Positions 46,374 through 53,193 of a stretch of DNA of 64,000 nucleotides are shown piece after piece (position 1 is the stretch's first letter; the number at the start of each line of letters is the position of its first letter). Below the pieces are notes generated by a model that worked only from the letters and a program-made list of their open reading frames with translations, was not told the origin of the DNA and searched no databases. Source of the DNA: Saccharibacillus brassicae. GTDB lineage: Bacteria > Bacillota > Bacilli > Paenibacillales > Paenibacillaceae. The stretch is taken from positions 496,001 through 560,000 of the forward strand of contig NZ_CP041217.1 in assembly GCF_006542275.1 (NCBI RefSeq), given 5' to 3'. The translations under genes and the position numbers were made by a program.

Positions 46374-46410
46374 ACAAAAAAAGGTGACAAGTGATTCTCA
46401 CACCTGTCAC
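46374..46410 (-). terminator. Terminator upstream of the scaffold gene
   Basis: GTGACA-A-GTG-ATTCT-CAC-ACC-TGTCAC forms a stem. The minus strand continues CCTTTTTTTG. It blocks transcription entering from the repeat region. Confidence 0.6.
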
Positions 46411-46504
46411 GTATACCAACTCATAGCACTAGAAAACGACTAATAACTAAATTGAGTTAGAAGATATAAAACAAATGAAGAAGGGTAATTCAAGCCCTTC
46501 ATTT

Positions 46505-46556
46505 ACTCTATGAATGTTTAGACAAAGGGAGAGTCCTAAACCGGAATTCATAGAGT
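46505..46556. repeat. 17-bp cruciform-forming inverted repeat
   Basis: ACTCTATGAAT (46505-46515) pairs perfectly with ATTCATAGAGT (46546-46556), and the next bases GTTTAG (46516) pair with CTAAAC (46536). The apical loop is AT-poor. It lies near the 98-bp repeats. Confidence 0.65.
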
Positions 46557-46733
46557 CAATGAAATGTTTGAAATGGCCTTCCATAGTACCTTGTTATCTT
46601 TTTGCCCAAAATCATCAATTTTCTTCAGCAATTTTATAGAGAAAATAAGGATAGATTGATAAGGTTTATTTTTATTCCGTATCAAATTTATTTCCGTTAC
46701 ATATTCCTCTACCATATACCGACCTTTTGCCAT
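46548..46733 (-). CDS. Possible small protein, 61 residues
   Basis: The frame runs MAKGRYMVEEYVTEINLIRNKNKPYQ and continues to ISLTL. Composition looks protein-like (alternating charged and hydrophobic), and it is followed by a terminator at 46374. The SD is weak (GGAT), and its end overlaps the inverted repeat, so it may be spurious. No family is recognised. Confidence 0.3.
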   Translation of the reverse strand: MAKGRYMVEEYVTEINLIRNKNKPYQSILIFSIKLLKKIDDFGQKDNKVLWKAISNISLTL

Positions 46734-46876
46734 AGGTGATTAATCCAGTAACGGTATAGAAAAATAGGCATGAAAAAATGACCGAATCGGGAATATTCGG
46801 ATGAAAGTTATTTTTAATATCTCCCTTTGGGTTAGTTTAGTAGGGGAATTCATTTAAATTTCGTAAGCAATTTTTC

Positions 46877-47235
46877 TTCCTTTGTATAGGATTATCTGCT
46901 TGTTAAATTTTTCTTATAAAATAATAGTTTTTGGATGGACGGGTAATTTATTTTTCTTCCAAAAGGATCTTTTTTCTCCTTTGTTACGGATTATCTCACT
47001 ATCAAAGTTTCATTATAAAATAAGAATTATTGGAACTTTATGTCCTTTGCTTTGTCTAGTTTTTCGTTTTTCTCCCTTTGTATAGGATTATCTATTGGTC
47101 AAATTTTACTTATAAAATAAGGTTTATTAGATGTATAGATATTTTATTTTATGGACAAAACCTTCATTTTTCTCATTTGTTACGGATTATCTCACTATCA
47201 AATTTTCATTATAAAATAAGAATTTTTTATCATTC
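46877..47235. repeat. Four ~98-bp tandem repeats of alternating type
   Basis: Units begin near GTATAGGATTATCT (46884, 47080; type A) and GTTACGGATTATCTCACTAT (46983, 47179; type B). All share GGATTATCT followed about 15 bases later by ATAAAATAA. Spacings are 99, 97 and 99 bp. They are very AT-rich and read in two frames, so not coding. Possible origin iterons, partition or packaging region. Confidence 0.8.
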
Positions 47236-47529
47236 TAATCGTTTGAAAGCGTCGCTTTATTTCTAAAACTCGATAACGGTTCGTTAGACAGTTTCGGAAT
47301 TTCTAATGTCGGCAGATGTGCCGATTACTTTTTGCGGATTCCAAAAGTCGTGAATTGCGACATCCGAAAAGTGCATTCTGCTATGTCTGCTATAATTAAA
47401 ACTCGGTCAGCACGAGGTTTAAAAGTATTGGATCTTATACCATATTGCTTGAAAAACTTGATAAGTTAATTTTCCCTTATTTTATATGGTAAAAACTATA
47501 AGATAATCGACTAGACATTTCGCATTTTT

Positions 47530-47564
47530 CGGTTATTTACTATTCTTATAGATCCAAATAACCG
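47530..47564. promoter_or_regulatory. Operator-like inverted repeat upstream of the small membrane gene
   Basis: CGGTTATTT (47530-47538) and AAATAACCG (47556-47564) form a perfect 9-bp inverted repeat, 41 bases before the ATG at 47605. The wider 47267-47529 region holds AT-rich dyads only. Confidence 0.5.
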
Positions 47565-47604
47565 ATTACTATATCAAGACATCTTTCAAAGAAGGAGACA
47601 AACT

Positions 47605-47907
47605 ATGCAGTTTCCAACCGATGAAGAAATTATGCAACAAAAAGTACTTTGGTGGATGAACTTCTTCTATCTCACATCCATTATGTTATTCGTCTTATCT
47701 TTGTTCGTTTGGCATCATGCGCACAAAATCGGTTCAGAATCAGGTGTTGGTGCTTGGAGTACAATGGCATTATATTCTGGCGTATGTATTGTGTTTTGGA
47801 CGTTGGTATTGACAAGGATTAGAATTGTTGCAGATCGTAGAGCGGAAGAAGCAGCTAATCGTGAATCTCTCCACTGTATAGCTGAACCAACTAATCATAA
47901 CAAATAG
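47605..47907 (+). CDS. Two-segment membrane protein of the element
   Basis: The 100-residue protein has two hydrophobic helices (FFYLTSIMLFVLSLFVW about 19-37 and MALYSGVCIVFWTLVLT about 53-70) and a charged C-terminal tail. AAGGAG lies 9 bases before the ATG. It is transcribed opposite to the virion genes and has its own terminator. The holin-like layout and the superinfection-exclusion type are both possible; neither is shown. Confidence 0.6.
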   Translation: MQFPTDEEIMQQKVLWWMNFFYLTSIMLFVLSLFVWHHAHKIGSESGVGAWSTMALYSGVCIVFWTLVLTRIRIVADRRAEEAANRESLHCIAEPTNHNK

Positions 47908-47927
47908 GATTGGTAAGTTTAGTGGAT

Positions 47928-47957
47928 AATAAGCATCCTTAATCGGGTGCTTATTTT
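47928..47957 (+). terminator. Terminator of the small membrane gene
   Basis: AATAAGCATCC pairs with GGGTGCTTATT (one G-U) and is followed by TTTG. Confidence 0.7.
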
Positions 47958-48104
47958 GAGCGTGAATTTTTATTTCTCCACCTGTCTATGAATCAAGTCA
48001 TTAAAATAAAAGAAAGTTATTTTAAAATAAAAATCCACACCGTATTTTCGTTTAAGTTAAACTCACGAATATGCAATGTAGATTTTTATTTGTTATTAAA
48101 TTAA

Positions 48105-49046
48105 TTATTCAATCGTCCATTTTGTATCCGTAACATACATTAATTCAAGTTTTCCATAAGAATCTACTAAGTAGTAGCCAGCAGTATCGGTAATGAAATC
48201 ATAAAAAGCAGCGTATTCTGGAAGTACAAGAAGATAATTTCCATTACTCATTTTTTGATAATCAATAGCTGGGATATCAACATCTAGCGGTTCTGAAACT
48301 TCCATCTTCAAAACTATATAAAAGTAAAGTTCATCTTGTTTGAACAAATTTTGAATTGTAAGTGCTAAGCTATTTGTTAAGTTCTCAACAACTTTTCTAT
48401 TACTACGGATTTCTTTTACTAATAACTCTATATCCTCAATTTTGTTAAAAACAATTTCAATATCGTAGGCATTGTCCGTATCATTTTTCGATACTTCATA
48501 TCTCACAGGAAATCGGTTAGTCCCATCCCAAACATTAGGATAGGTTTTATTTAAATACTCTTCGATCAATTTAGGTGTTACTTTTTTGCCTCCTGTTGAG
48601 AAAACTATTGATTCATCTAAACTATAGATATTAATTGTATTTCCAACTTTAGAAATAGAAGCGCCCGTTGTCTCACTAATAAAACGAAGAGGAACCATTA
48701 TATATCCATTTTTAGAAATCGGAGCTTGTGAGATAGTTGTAGGATTCCCTTTGACATACACTGTTTTGCTTCCTAACGTCATAATAATCTCAGTGTCCAT
48801 TTTTTTTGCAATAATCTGCTTTTTCGTTTGATCCCAAGTATAGGTTATTCCAAGCTTTTTAAAAATAGGAGCAATCTGTACCATTGTTGTTCCTTGCTGA
48901 ACAATCGGCTTAGCATTAAATTGAACTGTGTAATTATCCACTTTAACCGTCATAGAACTTTCTGCCGCTGATACAGTCGCTGTTTGCCAAAAACATGAGG
49001 TGAGAATTGTACAAACAACCAATGTTGTTACTAAATATTTTTTCAT
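48105..49046 (-). CDS. Secreted stalk-domain protein, element cargo
   Basis: The 313-residue exported protein has a signal peptide or lipoprotein-like leader (MKKYLVTTLVVCTILTSCFWQ; Cys near 19). Two stalk/copper-amine-oxidase-N units follow (PIVQQGTTMVQIAPIFKKLGITYTWDQTKKQIIAKK and ISKNGYIMVPLRFISETTGASI), then a C-terminal domain of unknown fold. AAAAGG lies directly upstream of the ATG at 49046. The domain type is common on the host surface (compare 21665-22213), so the element may carry a host-derived surface protein; its role in mobility is unknown. Confidence 0.75.
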   Translation of the reverse strand: MKKYLVTTLVVCTILTSCFWQTATVSAAESSMTVKVDNYTVQFNAKPIVQQGTTMVQIAPIFKKLGITYTWDQTKKQIIAKKMDTEIIMTLGSKTVYVKGNPTTISQAPISKNGYIMVPLRFISETTGASISKVGNTINIYSLDESIVFSTGGKKVTPKLIEEYLNKTYPNVWDGTNRFPVRYEVSKNDTDNAYDIEIVFNKIEDIELLVKEIRSNRKVVENLTNSLALTIQNLFKQDELYFYIVLKMEVSEPLDVDIPAIDYQKMSNGNYLLVLPEYAAFYDFITDTAGYYLVDSYGKLELMYVTDTKWTIE

Positions 49047-49160
49047 CCTTTTACCCCTCAACAGTTTTGTAACTAATCTTAAGTAAAATCAGTTCAAAAA
49101 AAGTATACACCTCAAAGATAGTAAGTAACAATCACAAAATCTTATTTATGGATGAAAAAG

Positions 49161-49282
49161 TAAGATAGTGGTCTCAGATCTACTTTTAAATAACACAACT
49201 TTTCAAGCAATTTAATTAGACACTTTACTTCTTCTCACGACCACTTTATAATTAGAAGTATCAGATTTACAAGATAGTGGTT
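49161..49282 (-). repeat. Integrase arm-like motifs near attR
   Basis: AAGATAGTGGT occurs at 49162 and within the 15-bp TACAAGATAGTGGTT at 49268-49282, the exact reverse complement of AACCACTATCTTGTA at 33904-33918 beside attL. Probable recombination-protein binding sites. Confidence 0.6.
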
Positions 49283-49336
49283 CGTCCACTTTTGAACGTG
49301 TAGAACCTAATGGTACTCACCTTTGTCAGTTTTTAT

Positions 49337-49383
49337 TCTTGACAGGGTAGGGGTCATGGGTTCGATCCCCATCCGTCCTATAC
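49337..49383 (+). repeat. attR: second copy of the 47-bp core
   Basis: Identical to 33784-33830. It leaves a tRNA-Val 3' fragment that is not a functional tRNA. The tRNA's original downstream hairpin CCCCTTGATACTCAAGGGG follows at 49390. Confidence 0.95.
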
Positions 49384-49410
49384 AGAAAACCCCTTGATAC
49401 TCAAGGGGTC

Positions 49411-50976
49411 AGAGTGTCGAGAAACCCAACTCTCCAAACGGAGAGTTGGGTTTCTTTTACGTCGAGTGTCTGTTTTTTCCTCGGCCGGCAGGCCAAGAAG
49501 GCCGGTTAGGCCTGCTTGGCCTGTCGGTCCAGGTGGTTCGCCATCTTCTTCATGTTCTGCACGGCGGCCGTCAGGAGCGCTTGCTCCGTCACATTTGTAA
49601 GTCCGCGCAGCCTAAAATAACGAAACCCATGCCGTTCTTTCGCATCTGCAAAGCTTCGCTCAATGGTTTCTTTTCGTTTGCGGTACAGCTGCTTGCCCGA
49701 GCGGCTCAGCCGGTTTTCCCGCATCTTTTCCTTGCTGTCTTCCCACACATGCCGAGTCACCATTTTTCGTCGGTTGGCTGAGCGTGTACAAGAGTTGAGC
49801 AGCGGACAATCCTGGCAGACCTTGGGATCGGAGGCGTACTGGCGGTACCCTTGTCGGTCGGTTGTTCGGTACGGTAGTTCTTGTCCGTTTGGACAGGTAT
49901 AGTGGTCGTGCTCGGCATTGTAGCGGAACTTGGCTTTCGGAAAAAGACCTTTCACTGGCTGGAATCTTCGGTGCGCAATCACGCCATAAATCTGTCGTTC
50001 TTCAAGTCCACGGCAAATCGGGTTTGTTAAATAACCGGCATCCAGCGCCACAGCTTCCACTTGAAACTTAAATCGCTCACACTGCCGGTCCAGGCGCGTC
50101 AAATACGGCACGGAATCATGCACATTTCCGGCCGTCACATGCACATCGGTAATCACATTGTACTTCCCATCCACGGTACGGTGGTCTAGATAGAAAAAGC
50201 CTTCCGGCTTCCCATCACGGACCATATAGCCACTGTCCGGGTCGGTCATGCTCACTTTCACTTCTTTGTTTTCTTCCACCTCCTCTCGCGGTTTTAGTGC
50301 TTTTTTCCATGGGCCTTCCGGTCGGCTTCCACAGCGGTGTTCAGCTCGTCCAGATAGTCTTTTGTGTTTTGCAGCACTTCTTGCTTCGTGTATTTGTGTT
50401 TGTTGGCGCTGGCTTTGACGTGAGTCGAATCCGAGAATAAGACGCGTCTACCCACCATCTTGTGCGAAATCGCCTGCAGCACAATCTCATCGAAAATGTC
50501 CTGGAAGATCGTCGTGTCCTTGAAGCGCGTTCGGCGATTCCAACTAATCGTCGAGTGGTCGGGCACTTTGTCGGTCAGTCCAAGTCCGAGAAACCAACGG
50601 TAAGCTAGGTTGGTTTGGACTTCGCGTTCGAGCTGGCGTTCGGAACGAATGCCGTAAAAGTAACCGAGGAAAATCATCTTGAACAGAACGGTCGGGTCAA
50701 TCGCCGGACGGCCGTTGTTTTCGCAATAAAGAGGACGTACCTTTTCATTGATGAAGGAGAAATCGATGTACCGATCAATCTTGCGCAGCATGTGGTTTTC
50801 AGGAACGAGATCTTCAATCGAAACGAGTTCATAGGTTTGTTGTTTTTCTCGGTTTGGACGCAGCATGCGAACACCTTCCGTTCATTAAAAGTTGCTTCTA
50901 TTATACAACATTAACGCGGTGTCGTCATGAATCAAATGAACATAAAGAAAGGCTGTCGAGAGTTTCTCGACAGCCT
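49411..50976 (-). mobile_element. IS1182-family insertion sequence
   Basis: The ends share imperfect terminal inverted repeats around TGTCGAGAAAC (left from about 49411, right to about 50976). Each end carries a strong hairpin that blocks outside transcription: AAACCCAACTCTCC / GGAGAGTTGGGTTT at 49422-49453 and GGCTGTCGAGA / TCTCGACAGCC at 50951-50975. Its promoter has TATAAT at 50900-50905 (minus). No clear target duplication is seen. Confidence 0.8.
49506..50866 (-). pseudogene. IS1182 transposase, split by a -1 frameshift
   Basis: Frame one (50866-50294) has the N-terminal DUF772 part: MLRPNREKQQTYELVSIEDLV, PLYCENNGRPAIDPTVLFKMI, DHSTISWNRRTRF and the first catalytic Asp in LFSDSTHVKA. 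Frame two (to 49506) has GFFYLDHRTVDGKYNVITDVHVT, VALDAGYLTNP and the C-terminal RKETIERSFADAKERHGFRYFRLRG glutamate motif. Both are otherwise intact. The shift falls at A-AAA-AAG (about 50301), where intact relatives read through in one frame. It is either a one-base deletion in an A-run or programmed -1 frameshifting. GGAAGGTG precedes the ATG. Confidence 0.8.
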
Positions 50977-51206
50977 GAAGACCCATCCGGGTCTTATTTT
51001 TTGTCTTTTTATCAGCGATTTCATAGATATGATTCCCCATTTTGTCGATATATCCATGACCGTCAGGAAGTACTAATTTCTACAAACCCTCGAATAAAAG
51101 GAGCTTCGTACGTATAAACGGCTTCTGTAAGCTTTAAGCCGTCGATTCTTAGATAACTAAAGTACTTCCCTCCTCTGTAGACAGCATGTTATTCAGTAAC
51201 GCATAA

Positions 51207-51360
51207 AATTTTGCTACAAGCGGAGATAATTTTATTCAAAATATTGAAGAGGCAGCAAAAAAGCAAAAAAAATGATATTAAACGGGAATTGCCAGATGAA
51301 ACAGATAAATTTTTGAGTAAAGAAATTAAATATTCAATTGATAATATACTTAAAGATTAA
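51207..51360 (+). pseudogene. Gene fragment with frameshift at an A-run
   Basis: The frame reads NFATSGDNFIQNIEEAAKKQ up to an eight-A tract, then the -1/+1 frame continues NDIKRELPDETDKFLSKEIK and ends at TAA (51358). Both halves look protein-like, so this is probably the C-terminal remnant of an element gene. No family is recognised. Confidence 0.35.
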
Positions 51361-51605
51361 TTTTATTGTTTGTAGGGCCCTGTGAACTCTTGTTCGAGTT
51401 AAAACTTCCAAACTACCATATATGAAATTCATTCTATAGCTCGTTTCGTTATCGAGCTCCAATTCAAAGATATGTATCAGAACTGAAATCCTTTTCAGGG
51501 TTATATTTTACTTTTTCAATTTTAAGAGCCGCCTCAAAATGAGGCAGCTCTTATCAGTTCGTTTGCAATTAAATAAGCTTTAAATCAATATCCATATAAT
51601 AAGAA

Positions 51606-51734
51606 TTAAGATTTAGACAACCTTTTGTAAGCTTCCCCATATCTATCTTTCGACAATTTCATCGCCTGTTCAAGTGTCATGCTTTTCTTTTCTCCAGTCA
51701 ATTCTTTGGGATCCTTTTCATTTTTTTGAGTCAC
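51606..51734 (-). CDS. Small charged protein next to integrase 2
   Basis: The 42-residue protein TQKNEKDPKELTGEKKSMTL continues EQAMKLSKDRYGEAYKRLSKS. AAAGGAGG lies 8 bases before the GTG chosen here; an ATG two codons upstream is closer to the SD. Unknown function; it lies just downstream of the second integrase. Confidence 0.45.
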   Translation of the reverse strand: MTQKNEKDPKELTGEKKSMTLEQAMKLSKDRYGEAYKRLSKS

Positions 51735-51818
51735 TTTCATCTCCTCCTTTGACTTATATTCTTTACTATAAACTCCTTAAATACATATTTCCAGACACAT
51801 CTTATTTGGTTGTACCAC

Positions 51819-52952
51819 CTATTCATCAAAGAGAGTTTTTCCTAGCTGATCTGCCGTCTCTCTCTGCATGCTCGGTAATAGATGTGAATAGACATCAAGC
51901 GTCATCCTAACTGTGCTATGGCCTAATCTTTCCGATACTACTTTTGGATTTACTCCTTGTATAAGAAGCATGGTAGCATGCGTATGACGCATTCCATGAA
52001 ACTTGATTCTTTTGACTTTCGATAACTTTATTGCTCGTTCAAATGCCCTACGAATATTGCTTTTATTTGTCGGGGTTCCATTTTGCGAACAAACTACTAA
52101 ATCTAAATTTACGTATTCTCCTGCCCGATCTTCCTCTCGCTCTACTTGTATCTTTTTTTTATGCTTTTTCAATGCATTCATAGTGCCTTTAGGCAAATTT
52201 ATAGTTCTTGCTCCAGCCTTTGTTTTCGTATAAGGTTGGATTTCTTTGCCGTCGCTGCTAAGCGTTTGTGTAATGCGCACTAGACCATTTTCAAAATCTA
52301 CGTCTTTCCATCGTAAACCTAATATTTCTCCCTGCCTCATTCCAGAGGTTAAAGCCAATAGAAAAGCTATTGAATATCGACTATCATTATCGGGATGATT
52401 TAAAAATCGCTTCACTTCATCAATATTCCATACATTAATTTCCTTACGAGCAGACTTAGGACGGTCAACCAAGGCAGCTGGATTTTTCTGAATAAGTCCC
52501 CAACGTTCTGTTTTTTTCAAGGAGTCGTTAATTAAAGTGTGGACCTTTTGAATATTTTCATCTGATAAGTTTTTATCTCTAGTCAATTTATTATATAAGC
52601 CTTGAATTTGCTCAGGTCTCATTTTGCTTAATTCAATGCTGCCTAAAACGGGGATCACATGTTTTGTTACTAACCATCTGTACGTTTCAAGTGTCTGGCG
52701 CTTTACCTTAGTTTGTTTATCTTCAAGCCATTGTTCAGTCATATATTCTTTGTAAAGAGTTTTATTGGGCTTAATATATGTTTCGTTCATCAAAGAATGC
52801 TCCAGCTCATTCATAGCTTGTAAAGCAGTTTGTTTTGTTCTGAAGCCTCTTTTTTTATATTGCTTCGGCTTCCCTTTTTCATTCTTCCCATAAGTTAAGG
52901 TGTAATACCAAGTACCAGCCTTATCGTCTTTTTTCACAGTTCTTCCTGCCAT
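51819..52952 (-). CDS. int: Tyrosine integrase of a second integrative element
   Basis: The 377-residue integrase has an N-terminal AP2-like arm-binding domain (WYYTLTYGKNEKGKPKQYKKRGFRTKQTALQAMNELE), a SAM-like core-binding domain (about 65-150) and a catalytic domain with Arg in TSGMRQGEILGLRW, Lys in TKTKAGARTI, HGMRHTHAT, LGHSTVRMTLDVYSH (Tyr about 358). This layout is typical of Gram-positive phage, ICE and Tn916-like integrases, unlike the arm-less enzyme of the first element. The start has a weak SD (GGAGG overlapping GGTTCGGG). No matching att repeats were identified. Confidence 0.92.
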   Translation of the reverse strand: MAGRTVKKDDKAGTWYYTLTYGKNEKGKPKQYKKRGFRTKQTALQAMNELEHSLMNETYIKPNKTLYKEYMTEQWLEDKQTKVKRQTLETYRWLVTKHVIPVLGSIELSKMRPEQIQGLYNKLTRDKNLSDENIQKVHTLINDSLKKTERWGLIQKNPAALVDRPKSARKEINVWNIDEVKRFLNHPDNDSRYSIAFLLALTSGMRQGEILGLRWKDVDFENGLVRITQTLSSDGKEIQPYTKTKAGARTINLPKGTMNALKKHKKKIQVEREEDRAGEYVNLDLVVCSQNGTPTNKSNIRRAFERAIKLSKVKRIKFHGMRHTHATMLLIQGVNPKVVSERLGHSTVRMTLDVYSHLLPSMQRETADQLGKTLFDE

Positions 52953-53025
52953 TTCCCGAACCTCCTATAATCATTATTTTGTTCTCAAGGATTTGTTTGT
53001 TGAATTTTGAAATTTAATTGGAAAC

Positions 53026-53071
53026 ACAAAAAAGCAGGGCAGTAACTTTTTAGCTACCGCTCTGCTTTTCA
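53026..53071 (-). terminator. Hairpin upstream of integrase 2
   Basis: GCAG-GC-GTA and TAC-GC-CTGC arms (AAAAGCAGGGCAGTA with TACCGCTCTGCTTTT) are followed on the minus strand by TTTTTTGTG. It probably blocks transcription from the divergent region into int. Confidence 0.55.
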
Positions 53072-53141
53072 ATGATTCAGAATTATAATATATATTTACA
53101 AGGCGCTATTTTTCATTTTTTAGTGACTCTGATTAATATAA

Positions 53142-53174
53142 TGTGATAATAAATTTAAATTATCACATTATCAC
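53142..53174. promoter_or_regulatory. Operator-like palindrome between integrase 2 and the primase-like gene
   Basis: TGTGATAAT (53142-53150) and ATTATCACA (53159-53167) form a perfect 9-bp palindrome arm pair, followed by a third half-site TTATCAC. It lies about 30 bases before the start of the plus-strand operon. Confidence 0.6.
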
Positions 53175-53193
53175 GAAAAAAAGGGGTGTCATT

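Larger units (their letters stand above)
33784..49383. mobile_element. 15.55-kb tRNA-Val integrative element, probable capsid-forming phage satellite
   Basis: The element is bounded by 47-bp direct repeats (attL and attR), starts with a tyrosine integrase beside the tRNA and is AT-rich against the GC-rich host. It carries scaffold, capsid, TerS-like, TerL, portal, connector and Ig-domain virion genes plus a helicase-like ATPase and a small HTH protein, all on the minus strand except int and one membrane protein. No tail, tape measure, baseplate, endolysin or clear holin is found. Intact ends and open reading frames argue against a decayed prophage. Known capsid-forming PICIs have this strategy; the assignment here is an inference. 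Confidence 0.75.

Noticed and set aside
46882..47266. Two small plus-strand frames starting MYRII in the repeat region
   Set aside because: They are the same 98-bp DNA repeat read in frame; unit spacing (97 and 99) breaks the frame and no SD is present.
33784..49383. A complete tailed prophage
   Set aside because: 15.5 kb between exact att repeats with no tail, tape-measure or lysis gene; too small and too intact for a decayed temperate phage.
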